Assembly: GCF_001888055.1 (NCBI RefSeq)
Contig: NZ_LXHZ01000016.1
Coordinates: 1 to 64,000 of the forward strand
Direction: 5' to 3'
DNA: 64,000 nucleotides
Origin: Rappaport israeli
GTDB lineage: Bacteria; Pseudomonadota; Gammaproteobacteria; Cardiobacteriales; Cardiobacteriaceae
Made by a program: the position numbers and the translations under genes. This document shows positions 1-9,987 of the stretch, in pieces. Under the pieces are notes generated by a model. That model saw only the letters and a list, made by a program, of their open reading frames with translations, had not been told where the DNA came from and searched no databases. Each line of letters starts with the position of its first letter. The first letter of the stretch is position 1.

Positions 1-1597
1 TGTCGCTTTTGATTTGTTGACGCGCTTGGCGGCGTGCTTGCGCGCGTGCTTTGGCGGCTTCAATGGCTTGTTGTTTGTCGGTGTGTTCGGGGGTTGGTGT
101 GTTGGGGGTGTGTGCTTTTGGGGTTGTTGTGCGGTTTTGGCTTGTAATTGGGCGCGTTTGGCGTCCATGCGGGCTTTGCGTTCGGCTGCTTGACGTTCGA
201 GGCGGGCTTGGCGGGCTTCGTGGCGTGCGCGGGCGATTTCGGCGGCGGTGTCTTTGCGTTTGGCTTGGGCGATTGCGCCTTTGCTGTGGCGATAATATTG
301 TACGAGGGGAATGGAGGAGGGGCAGACGCTGGCGCAAATGCCACATTCGATGCAATCAAAGAGGCGGTATTGTTGGAGGCGCTGGTGTTGTTGGTTGCGA
401 CTATACCAATAGAGTTGTTGGGGGAGGAGTTCCATTGGGCAGGCGTCGGCGCATTTGGCGCAACGGATGCAGGGTTGTTCGCTGTTTTGTTCGCTTTGCG
501 CGATGGGGAGGAGGAGGAGGCAGTTGGTGGTTTTTTGTACGCCTGCTTGTAGGTGGTTGAGTTGGTATCCCATCATGGGCCCACCAATGATGAGACGGCT
601 GGGGTGGATTTGTCCGCCAGCGTGGGTGAGTAGGTGGTCGATGGGGGTGCCTAGGCGCGCGCGAAAGACTTGTGGTTGGGCGATGGCTTCACCTGTTACG
701 CTTATATAGCGCTCTATTAAGGGTTGTCCGCAGGCTATGGCGTCATAAATGGCTTTGATGGTGGCGCTGTTGTGGCAGATGATGCCGTAGTCGCTGGCGT
801 GCGCATGGTTGGGGATGCGGAGGTTTAAAAGAAGTTCGATGAGTTGGCGTTGGTTGCCTGAGGGGTATTTGGTTGGCAGGCTGTGGATTTCAAGATGGGG
901 GAGGTTGAGGGTTTGTGCGCTTTGTTGTAGGGCTTTGAGGGCTTGGGGTTTGTCGTCTTCAATGCCAATGAGAATGCGTTGTGCGCCGATGATATGGGCG
1001 CTGATTTGTGCTCCTTGTAAGATGGCGTGGCTGTGTTCGCGGATTTGTAGGTCGTCGCAGGTGATGTAGGGTTCGCATTCGGCGGCGTTGATGAGTAGGG
1101 TGGGGCTTGGATGGCTGAGTTTGCGTGCGGTGGGAAAGCCTGCGCCGCCTAGCCCAACAATGCCACATTGTTGAATGCGGGTGAGGAGGGTTTCGGGGGT
1201 GTGTTGGCGGTAGTCGAGGGCTTGGAGGGGGGGGAGGCTGTGGTCGTTGCCATCAGCTTGAATGTGGATATGTAGGGCAGGTTGGTTGGAGGGGTGGGGG
1301 TCGCTATGAGGGGAAATAGCGGTGATGATGCCTGAGGTGGGGGCGTGGTTTGGGGTGGCGTAGGGGTTGGTGGGTTGGCTTATGGGTTGGTTTTTAAGGA
1401 CTTGGTTGCCAACTTTTACGGTGGGGATTTGGCTGTTGCCGTCGCTTTGGCGTAGGCTGATGGTGTAGGTGTTGGCAAGTGGGGGGGCGCTACTGGGTTG
1501 TTGGGGTGGACATGGTTTTGTGCGCAGGCAGGTGAAGTCCACCATGAAAGCTGGTGTGGGGGTTGAGGCGTTGGTTGAGCCAGTTGAGTAGGGACAT
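1..1597 (-). CDS. rnfC: RnfC/RsxC, Rnf electron-transport complex subunit (3' end outside window)
   Basis: Peripheral iron-sulfur subunit of the membrane Rnf complex, which couples NADH-ferredoxin redox chemistry to ion movement or, as Rsx, keeps SoxR reduced. After a start at 1597 the N-terminus reads MSLLNWLNQRL and FHGGLHLPAHK, typical of the family; further on come the GLGGAGFPTARK nucleotide/flavin motif and INAAECEPYITCDD, then two [4Fe-4S] motifs, CIRCAKCADACP and CIECGICASVCP, near 300-500. A lysine/alanine/arginine-rich C-terminal extension, common in gammaproteobacterial RnfC, runs off the left edge. One frameshift: a C4 run at 1503-1506 would have to be C5 to join MSTP to QQPSSAPPLANTY. 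Follows rnfB after 8 bases. Confidence 0.93.
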
Positions 1598-1605
1598 GGG
1601 TTAAC

Positions 1606-2183
1606 CTATGGCGTTTTGGGGTGGCGATGAAGAAGTGGTTGGTTGGGGTCGGGTTTGTCCCAAATCCATGGATTGAGGTGGTTGGGGGCAGGTTGCATGA
1701 TAATGCAATCTACAGGGCAGGGGCGACGCAGAGTTCGCAACCAGTGCATTCTTTGCTGATAACGGTGTGCATTTTTTGTGTGCTGCCTAGGATGGCATCT
1801 ACTGGGCAGGCTTTGATGCAACGCGTGCAACCAATGCACCATTCTTCGATGATAAAGGCTACTTGCTGGGGTTTTTCTTCGCCGTGGCTGGTGTTGAGGG
1901 GTTTGGGTTCTACGCCTAGCAGTTCGGCTAGTTTTTCTACGCCTTCTTGCCCACCAGGGGGGCAGCAGTTGATGTCGGCTTCTTGGTTGGCAATGGCTTG
2001 GGCGTAGGGTTTGCATCCTGCAAATCCGCATTGTCCGCATTGGGTTTGGGGGAGGATGGCGTCGATTTTTTCTACCAGTGGGTCGTCGTCGGTTTTAAAG
2101 CGTTGCGCAAAATAACCTAATAGTGCACCACATAGGGCAATGAGGGCAATAAGGAGAATAAGCGCGGTTATCATGAGAGCCAT
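1606..2183 (-). CDS. rnfB: RnfB/RsxB, ferredoxin-like Rnf subunit
   Basis: Membrane-anchored polyferredoxin that passes electrons within the Rnf/Rsx complex. An N-terminal hydrophobic helix (residues about 4-25) is followed by the Fe-S domain CGQCGFAGC with a further cysteine (CCPPGG), then two ferredoxin clusters, [12 protein letters not shown] and [10 protein letters not shown]. The second cluster is broken by a frameshift at about 1720-1723: a C4 run instead of C5 changes APCPVDC to APAL and a stop. Restoring it gives the expected CPVDCI and a C-terminus ending HRHPKTP at 1606. Start overlaps the end of rnfA by 13 bases, indicating one transcript rnfA-rnfB-rnfC. Confidence 0.93.
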
Positions 2184-2749
2184 CCGCTAAAGCCTGTGAA
2201 TGCCATGGCGAGGATGGCGGCGGTGATGAGTGCGATGGGGGTGCCTTGAAAGGGTTTGGGGATATCGGCAGCTTCGAGGCGTTCGCGCATGGCGGCAAAT
2301 ATAACGAGGACTAGGGTGAATCCTAGCGCTGCACCAAGTCCGTAAAGGGCGGATTGGATAAGATTATGTTGATGATTGCTATTTAAAAGGGCGACGCCTA
2401 AAACAGCGCAATTGGTTGTGATGAGGGGGAGATACATGCCAAGGAGGCGGTGTAGAAGTGGGCTGGTTTTGGCAATAAATAATTCTGTGAGTCCTACTAA
2501 AACGGCGATGGCGACAATAAAGCTAATGGTGCGAAGATAGGGGATGTTAAAAGGGATTAGGAGGTAGGTGTCGAGTAGATAGGCGCTGACGGAGGCGAGT
2601 GTGAGGACAAAGGCGGTGGCAAATCCCATGCCGAGGGCGGTGTCGATTTTGCGTGAAACGCCCATAAAGGGGCATAGCCCTAAGAATTGACTTAGGACAA
2701 AATTATTAACCAATACGGTGGCAAATAAGATGCTGATGTAGGTTTGCAA
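2171..2749 (-). CDS. rnfA: RnfA/RsxA, integral membrane Rnf subunit
   Basis: 192-residue inner-membrane protein of the Rnf complex with about six transmembrane segments, the usual length for RnfA (about 193). The start [20 protein letters not shown] and the [10 protein letters not shown] and [12 protein letters not shown] segments, each with the conserved membrane cysteine that carries iron-sulfur in this family, make the call secure. First gene of the rnfABC group; the 160 bases to argE, transcribed the other way, should hold both promoters. RnfD, G and E are not visible because the operon continues beyond position 1. Intact, with no frameshift. Confidence 0.95.
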   Translation of the reverse strand: MQTYISILFATVLVNNFVLSQFLGLCPFMGVSRKIDTALGMGFATAFVLTLASVSAYLLDTYLLIPFNIPYLRTISFIVAIAVLVGLTELFIAKTSPLLHRLLGMYLPLITTNCAVLGVALLNSNHQHNLIQSALYGLGAALGFTLVLVIFAAMRERLEAADIPKPFQGTPIALITAAILAMAFTGFSGWLS

Positions 2750-2909
2750 GGTTGCCTCAGATGATTTTATTTTTAGGACGCTAAGCGTTTTGAAGGCGTT
2801 ATTTTATCGTAAATGAATGGGGATTTGGGGATTTGCTTTGTGTGTTGTTTGTAGGTTTTTGCAAGGGTGGGGTAGAATGTGGGTTTGTTGTTTATTGTTG
2901 GAGGCGGTG

Positions 2910-4084
2910 ATGGTGAATTTTGATGAGTTGGCGGTGATGGCGGAGGTGGAGGAGATTTGGCGCGTTTGGTGGGCTTTGCGTCGGTCTCTGGAGTGGATAA
3001 TGAGGATTTGGTGGGCTGGATTGAGCAGTTTTTGCAGGCGCTGGGGTGTGGTGTGTACGTTTGGATGATTGTGGGGGCGGATGAGTTTGTTGGCGCGTGT
3101 GGGGGAGGCGGGCGAGGGTGGGGTGGTGTTGTCGGGTCATTTGGATGTGGTGCCTGTGGCGGGGCAGCCGTGGTCGCGTGAGCCGTTTGTGATGTGGCAG
3201 GAGGGGGGGCGGTTTTTTGGGCGGGGGGTGTGTGATATGAAGGGCTTTGTGGCGTGTGTGTTGGCGTTGGTGCGGGTGTGGCAGATGGGGGGGTTGCGTT
3301 GTCCTGTATATTTGGCGTTTACGCGCGATGAGGAGGTGGGGTGTTTGGGAGCGCCTGCGATGGCGAAGGCGTTGGCAGAGTTGTGTGGGGTGGGGCGGCG
3401 TCCTGTGGTGGTGGTGGGAGAGCCAACGCGGATGAATGTGGTGGTGGCGCAAAAGGGGATTACAAATTTTCGCACGTCGGTTCGAGGGGTGGCTGGGCAT
3501 TCGAGTTTGATTGGGCTTGGGGTGAGTTCGGCGGTGCATGTGGCGTCGCATTTGGTAGTGGGGCTTGAGGCGTTGATGTGGGGGTTGCGCGATGAGGGGA
3601 AGGTGGAAGTAGGGTTTGATGTGAATTTTTCGACGTTACACGTGGGGAAAATAGCTGGAGGGGAGGCGGTGAATATTCAGGCGCAGGGGTGTTGGTTTGA
3701 TTGGGAGCTGCGCCATTTGCCATCGGTGGGGTTAGAAGCGGTGCTTTTGCAGGTGGAGGCGCTGGAGCTCAGTTGATGCGCCGTTTTGAGGGGGTGGTGA
3801 TTGAGCGTGAGGCTTTGATTGAGACGGTGCCAGCGTTGGCTAATCAGGATAATGCGAGGGTGTTGGCGGTGGTTGGTCGGCAGTTGGATGTGAGAGAGGA
3901 GGTTGGGGTGGCTTATGCAACGGAGGCAGGGACGTTTCAGCGTTTTGGGTTTGAGACGGTGATTGTCGGCCCTGGGGATATTGCGCAGGCGCATCAGGCA
4001 GATGAGTGGATTGAACGTGAGCAGTTGGTGGCGTGTGTGCGGTTTTTGCAGGGTTTGGTGGCGGATTGTTGCGGGGGGATTTAA
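2910..4084 (+). CDS. argE: Acetylornithine deacetylase (M20 family)
   Basis: Hydrolyses N-acetylornithine to ornithine in arginine synthesis. M20 metallopeptidase signatures are clear: GHLDVVP (metal His and catalytic Asp), GVCDMKGF (bridging Asp), RDEEVG (catalytic Glu) and VGEPT. The start at 2910 is preceded by GGAGG at 2899-2903. The gene is split over several frames by single-base losses: T3 at 2956-2958, GG at 3063-3064 and G5 at 3073-3077 (restoring WDDCGGRMSLL), and GG at 3764-3765 (restoring EALGAQLMRRF). Reconstructed length about 390 residues matches gammaproteobacterial ArgE (about 380). The domain order peptidase-lid-peptidase is complete, so I treat it as one functional gene. 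Confidence 0.9.
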
Positions 4085-4097
4085 GAATATTTGGAGG

Positions 4098-4160
4098 ATG
4101 TTTTTTGTGGTTTTGCTTGGTATGATGGCGGTTTTTATTGGTGTTTATTGGGAGGGATGA
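4098..4160 (+). CDS. Possible 20-residue hydrophobic leader peptide
   Basis: A short reading frame beginning MFFVVLLGMMAV and ending YWEG, almost entirely hydrophobic, lies between argE and the DUF1232 gene. A GGAGG sits directly before its ATG (spacing only one base, poor) and its last codons contain the GGAGG that serves the next gene, so translation of the two could be coupled. It may equally be chance. No homology recognised. Confidence 0.25.
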   Translation: MFFVVLLGMMAVFIGVYWEG

Positions 4161-4162
4161 AG

Positions 4163-4591
4163 ATGTTTTTTAATCGTAAGAAAATTAAGGAGGCGGATTT
4201 GGCGCAGCGGTTGAAAGAGGGGACTGCGCGGGTGCGTGATGTGGATATTGAGGGGTTGTTGCAACGAGAGCGAGAACTTGAGGATAAATTCTTGGCAAAT
4301 ACGGCGCTGGGGGAGTTGTTGTTTCAGGCTAGGCGGTTGTTGGCGTTGGTGAAAGCGTATTGGCGCGGGGAGTATCGCGCGGTGCCTCGTTATACGATTG
4401 CGGCGGTGGTGGCGGCGTTTTTGTATGTGTTGACGCCGTTGGATTTGTTGCCTGATTTTATTCCTTTTGTCGGACTTTTGGATGATGCGCTGATGTTGTC
4501 GTTGTGTTTGCGCTGGGTGGGCAATGATTTGCAGGCGTTTGAGGATTGGCGGTTATCGCGTGGGGATTGGATTGAGGGAGAGTCGCGTTAG
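4163..4591 (+). CDS. DUF1232 (YkvA-like) membrane-associated protein
   Basis: Small protein of unknown function with the DUF1232 core TPLDLLPDFIPFVGLLDD, diagnostic of this family, preceded by a hydrophobic stretch (TIAAVVAAFLYV). The N-terminal third is charged and helical (KKIKEADLAQRL, RERELEDKF). I choose the ATG at 4163 because GGAGG at 4151-4155 gives a normal 7-base spacing; the ATG at 4157 is too close. Follows argE by about 80 bases and ends at a strong bidirectional terminator. Family members are found widely in bacteria, often next to stress or membrane genes, with no defined activity. Confidence 0.85.
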   Translation: MFFNRKKIKEADLAQRLKEGTARVRDVDIEGLLQRERELEDKFLANTALGELLFQARRLLALVKAYWRGEYRAVPRYTIAAVVAAFLYVLTPLDLLPDFIPFVGLLDDALMLSLCLRWVGNDLQAFEDWRLSRGDWIEGESR

Positions 4592-4623
4592 GTTTTGCTG
4601 TTTTCTACTCTAGAAATTCTAAG

Positions 4624-4652
4624 AAAAAGACCGTCTTGCGACGGTCTTTTTT
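4624..4652. terminator. Bidirectional rho-independent terminator
   Basis: Perfect stem GACCGTC / GACGGTC with loop TTGC, flanked by an A-run on the left and a T-run on the right, so it can stop both the DUF1232 transcript (+) and ilvD (minus), which end on either side. Confidence 0.92.
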
Positions 4653-4658
4653 GTGGGG

Positions 4659-6500
4659 TTAGAGTTTGCTGAGGTCTCTTACCGCGCCTTTGTCGGCACT
4701 GGTGGCGAAGTGTCCGTAGATTTTCAATGCGGTGGATACTTTGCGCGGCCGCGGCGCGGCGGGTTGCCAGCCTTTGGCGTCTTGTGCGCTACGGCGCGCC
4801 GCCATTTCTTCTTCGCTGATGTCCAAACGGATGCTGCGCTCGGGAATGTTGATGTGAATGGTGTCGCCGTCGCGTACCAAGCCGATGGCGCCGCCTGCTG
4901 CGGCTTCGGGTGAGGCATGCCCGATGGAGAGTCCGCTGGTGCCGCCCGAGAAACGTCCGTCGGTCAGCAGGGCGCAGTCTTTGCCTAGGCCCATGGATTT
5001 CAGATAGCTAGTCGGGTAGAGCATTTCCTGCATGCCCGGCCCGCCGCGCGGTCCTTCGTAGCGGATAATGACGACATCGCCGGCTTTGACTTTGCGTTTT
5101 AAGATGCCTTGCACGGCATCGTCTTGGCTTTCAAAAACAATAGCTTTGCCGCTAAAGCGGTGGATGCTTTCGTCCACGCCGGCGGTTTTGACCACGCAGC
5201 CGTTTTCGGCGATATTGCCGTAGAGCACTGCCAGTCCGCCTTCTTGGGAATAGGCGTGTTCGATGCTGCGGATGCAGCCTTGCGCGCGGTCGTCATCGAC
5301 GCTGTCGTAGCGGCAGTCCTGCGAGAAGGCGGTTTGTGAGCGCAGCCCCGCCGGTCCTGCTTTATAAAATTCGATTACTTCCGCATCAGGTTGGTTTTTC
5401 AAATCATAATGCGCAATGGCTTCGCCTAGGCTGCAGCTGTGTACGGTCGGCAAATCGGCATGAATCAGACCAGCGCGGTTAAGTTCGGCAAGAATGTTCA
5501 TGATGCCGCCGGCGCGATGTACGTCTTCGATATGGTAGTCCGGCACATTGGGTGCGACTTTGCACAGTTGCGGAATTTTGCGCGACAGGGCGTCAATATC
5601 TTGCATAGTATAAGGCACTTGCGCTTCTTGCGCGGCGGCGAGTAAATGCAAAATGGTATTGGTGGAGCCGCCCATGGCGATGTCGAGAGTCATCGCGTTT
5701 TGGAAGGCTTCGTATGTGGCGATGCTGCGCGGCAGGATGCTCTCGTCGCCTTCATCATAATAGCGTTTGCAGAGGGCGACGATTTGGCGTGCCGCTTGTA
5801 AGAACAATTGCTTGCGATCGGCGTGGGTGGCGAGTACCGTACCGTTTCCGGGCAGGGATAAGCCCATGGCTTCGGTGAGGCAGTTCATGGAATTGGCGGT
5901 AAACATGCCCGAGCAGGAGCCGCAGGTCGGGCAGGCGTTTTTCTCGAATTCGTCCACGACCGCATCATCGGCATTGGGATCGGCGGCATAAACCATGGCA
6001 TCGACCAGATCGAGTTTATGTTCGGATAATTTGGTTTTGCCGGCTTCCATCGGTCCGCCGGAGACGAAAATAGTGGGAATATTTAAGCGCATCGCCGCCA
6101 TCAGCATACCGGGGGTGATTTTGTCGCAGTTGGAAATGCAGACCATGGCGTCGGCGCAATGCGCATTGACCATATATTCCACGCTGTCGGCGATAATGTC
6201 GCGGCTAGGTAGGGAATACAGCATGCCGTCATGCCCCATGGCGATGCCGTCATCTACGGCGATGGTATTGAATTCTTTTGCTACCGCGCCCGCCGCCTCA
6301 ATTTCTTTGGCAACCAGTTGTCCCATGTCTTTCAAATGCACATGACCGGGGACGAATTGGGTAAAGCTATTGACCACGGCAATAATCGGCTTTTTAAAAT
6401 CCGCATCCGTCATGCCGGTGGCGCGCCATAGAGCGCGCGCACCCGCCATATTGCGTCCGGCGGTGGAAGTTTTTGAGCGGTATTGGATTGGGTTTGCCAT
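4659..6500 (-). CDS. ilvD: Dihydroxy-acid dehydratase
   Basis: Third enzyme of valine/isoleucine synthesis, removing water from dihydroxy acids to give 2-keto acids; Fe-S cluster enzyme of the IlvD/Edd family. Full length (613 residues) and intact. Signatures seen: [11 protein letters not shown], the cluster region [31 protein letters not shown], and the C-terminal [15 protein letters not shown]. Its base and codon use differ from the neighbours: the + strand here is balanced rather than G+T rich, and no homopolymer break occurs over 1.8 kb. It stands alone between two opposite-strand genes, with no other ilv genes nearby. Replacement by an imported copy, or an inversion, would explain this. 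Confidence 0.97.
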   Translation of the reverse strand: MANPIQYRSKTSTAGRNMAGARALWRATGMTDADFKKPIIAVVNSFTQFVPGHVHLKDMGQLVAKEIEAAGAVAKEFNTIAVDDGIAMGHDGMLYSLPSRDIIADSVEYMVNAHCADAMVCISNCDKITPGMLMAAMRLNIPTIFVSGGPMEAGKTKLSEHKLDLVDAMVYAADPNADDAVVDEFEKNACPTCGSCSGMFTANSMNCLTEAMGLSLPGNGTVLATHADRKQLFLQAARQIVALCKRYYDEGDESILPRSIATYEAFQNAMTLDIAMGGSTNTILHLLAAAQEAQVPYTMQDIDALSRKIPQLCKVAPNVPDYHIEDVHRAGGIMNILAELNRAGLIHADLPTVHSCSLGEAIAHYDLKNQPDAEVIEFYKAGPAGLRSQTAFSQDCRYDSVDDDRAQGCIRSIEHAYSQEGGLAVLYGNIAENGCVVKTAGVDESIHRFSGKAIVFESQDDAVQGILKRKVKAGDVVIIRYEGPRGGPGMQEMLYPTSYLKSMGLGKDCALLTDGRFSGGTSGLSIGHASPEAAAGGAIGLVRDGDTIHINIPERSIRLDISEEEMAARRSAQDAKGWQPAAPRPRKVSTALKIYGHFATSADKGAVRDLSKL

Positions 6501-6665
6501 GAATGCCTCGTGTATTTATAGGGGAATGTCCTTGCCTAAAAGTATTTATGGAATTTGTTTTTTCGGACTTTTGGGTTTGGCTGATGGGCAATTGTAAGCA
6601 ATTCATTTTCAAGCGTAAAGATAAATGCGTTATGATGGCTTGGAATTGAACAATGGAGAACTAAG

Positions 6666-7325
6666 ATGTCTGAAAATTCTGTGATGACTTTATACACTTA
6701 TGAGCATTGCCCTTATTGTTTGCGGGCGCGTGTGGCGCTTGGGCTTTTGGGGGTGGACTATGAGCATGTGGTGTTGTTAAACGATGATGAAAAAACGCCT
6801 AAGGATTTGATTGGGAAGAAGATAGTGCCAATTTTGCGTCGCGCAGATGGTGAGGTGATGGGGGAGAGTTTGGATATTGTGGATTATGTGGAGGATTATG
6901 CGACTAAGCATTTGCAGGCTGCTCCTTTGGTGCGTCCTGCGCGTGAGGCGGTGTTGCAATGGATTGAGCGGGTGAGTGAATATGCTAATTATTTGGTGAT
7001 GCCTCGGGTGGTGCAGTTGGATTTGCCTGAGTTTTCTACTTCTTCTGCGCGACAATATTTTACGGATAAAAAAAGTGCGCTAATTGGTGATTTTTCTGAA
7101 AATTTGACCAATAGTGCAGGGTATGTGGCGCGTTTGAATGAGGATTTGCAGGCGCTTGAGCCGATGATTGGGGAGAGTGAGGGCTTGGAGGTGTGTTTGT
7201 TGTTCCCTGTGTTGCGTAATTTTACGGTGGTGAAGGGGGTGCAATGGCCGCAGGCTGTGCGTGAGTATGTTGAGTGTGTGGCTGAAAAAACGGATATTGC
7301 GTTGTTTTTTAATGAGGCAATGTAG
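6666..7325 (+). CDS. grxB: Glutaredoxin 2 (GrxB, GST fold)
   Basis: Glutathione-dependent disulfide reductase with an N-terminal glutaredoxin domain (YTYEHCPYCLRARVALG, active site CPYC at residues about 15-18), the cis-proline region KIVPIL and GESLDIVDYV for glutathione binding, and an all-helical C-terminal GST-like domain. The length of 219 residues fits GrxB (215). A GGAGA lies 8 bases before the ATG. A TATGAT at 6631-6636 may be the -10 element. Monocistronic, ending at a terminator. Confidence 0.92.
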   Translation: MSENSVMTLYTYEHCPYCLRARVALGLLGVDYEHVVLLNDDEKTPKDLIGKKIVPILRRADGEVMGESLDIVDYVEDYATKHLQAAPLVRPAREAVLQWIERVSEYANYLVMPRVVQLDLPEFSTSSARQYFTDKKSALIGDFSENLTNSAGYVARLNEDLQALEPMIGESEGLEVCLLFPVLRNFTVVKGVQWPQAVREYVECVAEKTDIALFFNEAM

Positions 7326-7342
7326 GTTTTAATGCTTGTTTT

Positions 7343-7371
7343 AAAAGCGCACTTTTAGGGTGCGCTTTTTT
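7343..7371. terminator. Rho-independent terminator between grxB and manA
   Basis: Stem AAAAGCGCAC / GTGCGCTTTT with a TTTTAGG loop and T-run at 7366-7371; the A-run on the left side lets it work for manA in the opposite direction too. Confidence 0.88.
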
Positions 7372-7387
7372 ATGCGCGCAGGATGGT

Positions 7388-8573
7388 TTAGGTGGGGGTT
7401 GGGTTGCTGGCGATGATGAGATGGGCATTGTTGGGGCTTTGTAGGGTTAGGGGGGTATTGGCGCTAATAAAGGCGGCTTGTCCTTTCTCAAGGGTGAGGG
7501 TGTGCTGTTGGTGGTGGATGTGTGCGCTGCCGCTTAGTGTTAGGAGGATGCTGGCTTCGTGAGCGTGATGTGGGCTTGGGGTGGGGGTGAGGCGCTGGCT
7601 GTGTAGGGTGTAGTCGTTAATGGGGCTGGGTAGTTGTGTGGGGTGGTTTGGTGGTTGTTGGGGGCAGGGAGAATGTTGGGGGGTGATGGGGGTGGGGGTC
7701 GAGGATGCGTAGGAGTTCGTCTATGTCGATGTGTTTTGGGGTGAGTCCTGCACGTAGGACGTTATTGGAGGCTGCCATGATTTCGACGTTTTGTCCGCTG
7801 AGGTAGGCGTGAGGGAGTTGGGCGCGTTGGTAGATGCCTTGCTCGGGATTGAGTTGGACGATGTTAAAGAGGTAGAAGCAAAGCAGTCCAGCATCGAGGT
7901 GGTCGGGGTCAATGTTCATGGTGTTTAGGGTGTGATGGAGCCAGTAGTCGGGATTGGTGCTGCGTTGTTGGAGTGGGGGTTGGTCGAGAAGAGGATACAG
8001 CCATTGGGCAAGGGTAGATTGGTCGGCGTAAAGAATGTTTTGGTAGGTGGTGGCTAGTCCGTATTGTGTGAGGCTTTGCGCGATGCTATGAAGGCTTGGG
8101 CGGGTGTGTAGGGTTTGTTGGATTTGTGAAAGTGGCGCGAAGCCGTGCAGTAGCCAGAAGTCGCTTAGCGCAATCATGGATTCGGGTTTGTGGTTGTTAT
8201 CTGGGTAGTTGCGTTTGGTATCAGGGAGGTTTTGTTGTTGTTCTTTGATATATCCTTGCTGGGCTTGTGTCTTATTGGGATGGAGTTGGATGGAAAGGGG
8301 GCGGGCAACGTCGAGTATTTTTAGAAGGTAGGGGAGGCGGTTGCCAAAATGTTGTCGGGAGGCTTTGCTAAGCGCCTGTGGGTTGTTTTTAAGCCACTGG
8401 TTGAGCGGATAATCGCCTTGGGGTGTGTGTAGGGTGGCTGGGGCTTGTGGATGATCGCCATACCAAAGTTCGGCTTTGGGTTGGTTGGTTGTTGGTTGTT
8501 TGAGGAGTTGGGCGATGTAGTGTGTGCCGCCCCATGCATAGGTTTGGAGGCTAGGCGTGAGGGAATAAATCAT
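7388..8573 (-). CDS. manA: Mannose-6-phosphate isomerase, type I
   Basis: Zinc enzyme interconverting mannose-6-phosphate and fructose-6-phosphate, the step after PTS uptake of mannose. Seen: YAWGG near the start, PYLLKILDVARPLSIQLHPNK (zinc-site QLHP), HKPESMIAL (zinc His/Glu), and AHAYLSG. The last third is shifted: C4 at 7640-7643 and C6 at 7678-7683 each appear to have lost one C; restoring them gives a C-terminal cupin segment ending HLIIASNPTPT at 7388. Reconstructed length is about 395 residues, as in E. coli ManA. Its ATG overlaps the yobD stop (ATGA), so it is the last gene of the mannose operon. Confidence 0.9.
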
Positions 8574-9061
8574 GATTGCTCCTGAGTTGGGATGAGATGT
8601 TTTAGGGCTTCTTCGCCTGTAAAAAAGGCGGCGGCTTTTTCAAGGTCATCAATATGGGCTATGGGTAGAATCAGATTAAGCCCTGTGTCTAGCGTTAGGA
8701 GAAGTACGCCATCTTCTGAAAGGCGCATGGCTTGTATTTGTGGGTAGCGGTAGTAGCGTCCGCCTGCGGTGAAGCCGTGTTGTTTGAGTCGCCAGCGTGG
8801 GTAGCGTAATCCTTGATACAACACTAGCGCTAATAAAAGTATGAGTGCAATGAGGGTGGGTTTGTCTTGGCTGTGGGTGAATTCGTAGCTTAATGCAGAG
8901 AGAAGAATTAAGGAAAAAAATAAACTATCTACAAGGCGTCGTCTTAGGCGGACGCTTACGAGTGTTTTGCCGTGTCTGTTGGCTTGTATGGGTCCGTCGT
9001 AGAGTAGGAATAGGCTGTAGCCAAGTACGAGAATAAAAAGGATAAAAGGTGTGAGTGACAT
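8570..9061 (-). CDS. yobD: YobD-like UPF0266/DUF986 membrane protein
   Basis: Inner-membrane protein of unknown function with three predicted transmembrane helices near the N-terminus (MSLTPFILFILVLGYSLFLL, then two between residues 35 and 80) followed by a cytoplasmic tail. In enterobacteria yobD lies directly behind manXYZ, exactly as here, which supports the name. I start at 9061; a longer frame upstream would run back through the terminator and manZ. No clear ribosome site is seen before the ATG. The stop overlaps manA. Confidence 0.8.
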   Translation of the reverse strand: MSLTPFILFILVLGYSLFLLYDGPIQANRHGKTLVSVRLRRRLVDSLFFSLILLSALSYEFTHSQDKPTLIALILLLALVLYQGLRYPRWRLKQHGFTAGGRYYRYPQIQAMRLSEDGVLLLTLDTGLNLILPIAHIDDLEKAAAFFTGEEALKHLIPTQEQS

Positions 9062-9070
9062 GGTAAAAGA

Positions 9071-9100
9071 TAAAAAGAGGCGCACTTTATTCAGTGCGCC
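9071..9100 (-). terminator. Terminator/attenuator between manZ and yobD
   Basis: On the minus strand GGCGCACT / AGTGCGCC with a short loop, followed by TCTTTTT. It should cut transcription after manXYZ, lowering expression of yobD and manA relative to the transporter genes. Confidence 0.8.
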
Positions 9101-9108
9101 TAGATAGA

Positions 9109-9977
9109 TTAGGCTAAGAAGCGGAAGTGATAGCCAAGGATGCCAATGCCAAAGATGGCGAATATGAGCCAAAGAGGATTGACGTTTTGCGCAAAAGATA
9201 CATGCACAGGAAGGTTAATCCTAAGGCTGGCAGTCCTGGCATGAGGCTATCTAAAACGCTTTGCACGGTGCTTACTTGGGTTTCACCGAGTTGGTTGGTA
9301 ACGCTGGAAAGTACAAAGGGGATGTTTATACTCGTCCATTTGTTGACCAAAGCGCCCATGATAAAGAGTCCAAGAATTGAGGCGGCTTCGGTAACTTTTT
9401 GTAAGATACCGCCTCCCATATCAGAGACGATTTCAAGGCCTTTGCTGTAGCCGTATTTAATGCCCCAATAGCGCACGATTAGGCGTAAGGCATTAAAGAG
9501 GACGAAAAATAAGATAGGGCCTAAAATGCTACCAGTTTGGGCAATTCCTGCCCCTAATGCGGCAAAGACTGGACGCGCGGTTCCCCAAAAAATCGGGTCA
9601 CCTACGCCTGCAAGTGGCCCCATTAGTCCAACTTTTACACCATTAATGGCTGCATCATCAATAGGTGCACCATTGGCGCGCTCTTCTTCCATGGCAAGGT
9701 TTACACCAAGAATAGGAGCGGTCATAAAAGGCTGGGTGTTGTAAAACTCTAGATGGCGTTTGATGGCATCTTTGCGCTCTTGGCTGTTTTCTGGGTAGAG
9801 GCGGCGAATGGCTGGGACAATGCCAAAGGCGTAGCCTAGTCCTTGCATGCGCTCGAAGTTCCATGACCCTTGCAGGAAATTAGAGCGCCAAAAGCAGGCG
9901 TTAATATCAGATTTGCTAAGGCGAATTTTATTGCCTTGATTGGTGGTGTGGTCTAGATTTTGTGTTTGGTTATTCAT
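9109..9977 (-). CDS. manZ: PTS mannose-family IID component
   Basis: Membrane subunit of the mannose permease that works with IIC to move and phosphorylate hexoses. Signatures: FWRSNFLQGSWNFERMQGLG, MEEERANGAPID, GLMGPLAGVGDPIFWGT. An A4 run at 9185-9188 should be A5: with it the C-terminus becomes LLRKNVNPLW and ends GYHFRFLA at 9109, as in ManZ, instead of an out-of-frame tail. Start chosen at 9977 (MNNQ) because AAGGA lies 8 bases upstream; an ATG at 9995 would overlap manY more. About 289 residues. Confidence 0.93.
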
Positions 9978-9987
9978 GGCTTTTTCC

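Noticed and set aside
51-709. Long + strand open frames at the left end
   Set aside because: They are antisense to rnfC, whose Fe-S motifs read cleanly on the minus strand; the skewed base composition keeps antisense frames open.
1621-2007. A 128-codon + strand frame
   Set aside because: Antisense to rnfB; no homology and no ribosome site.
6500-6665. Attenuator or riboswitch upstream of ilvD
   Set aside because: No leader peptide rich in Ile/Val/Leu codons and no ordered hairpins were seen in the gap to grxB.
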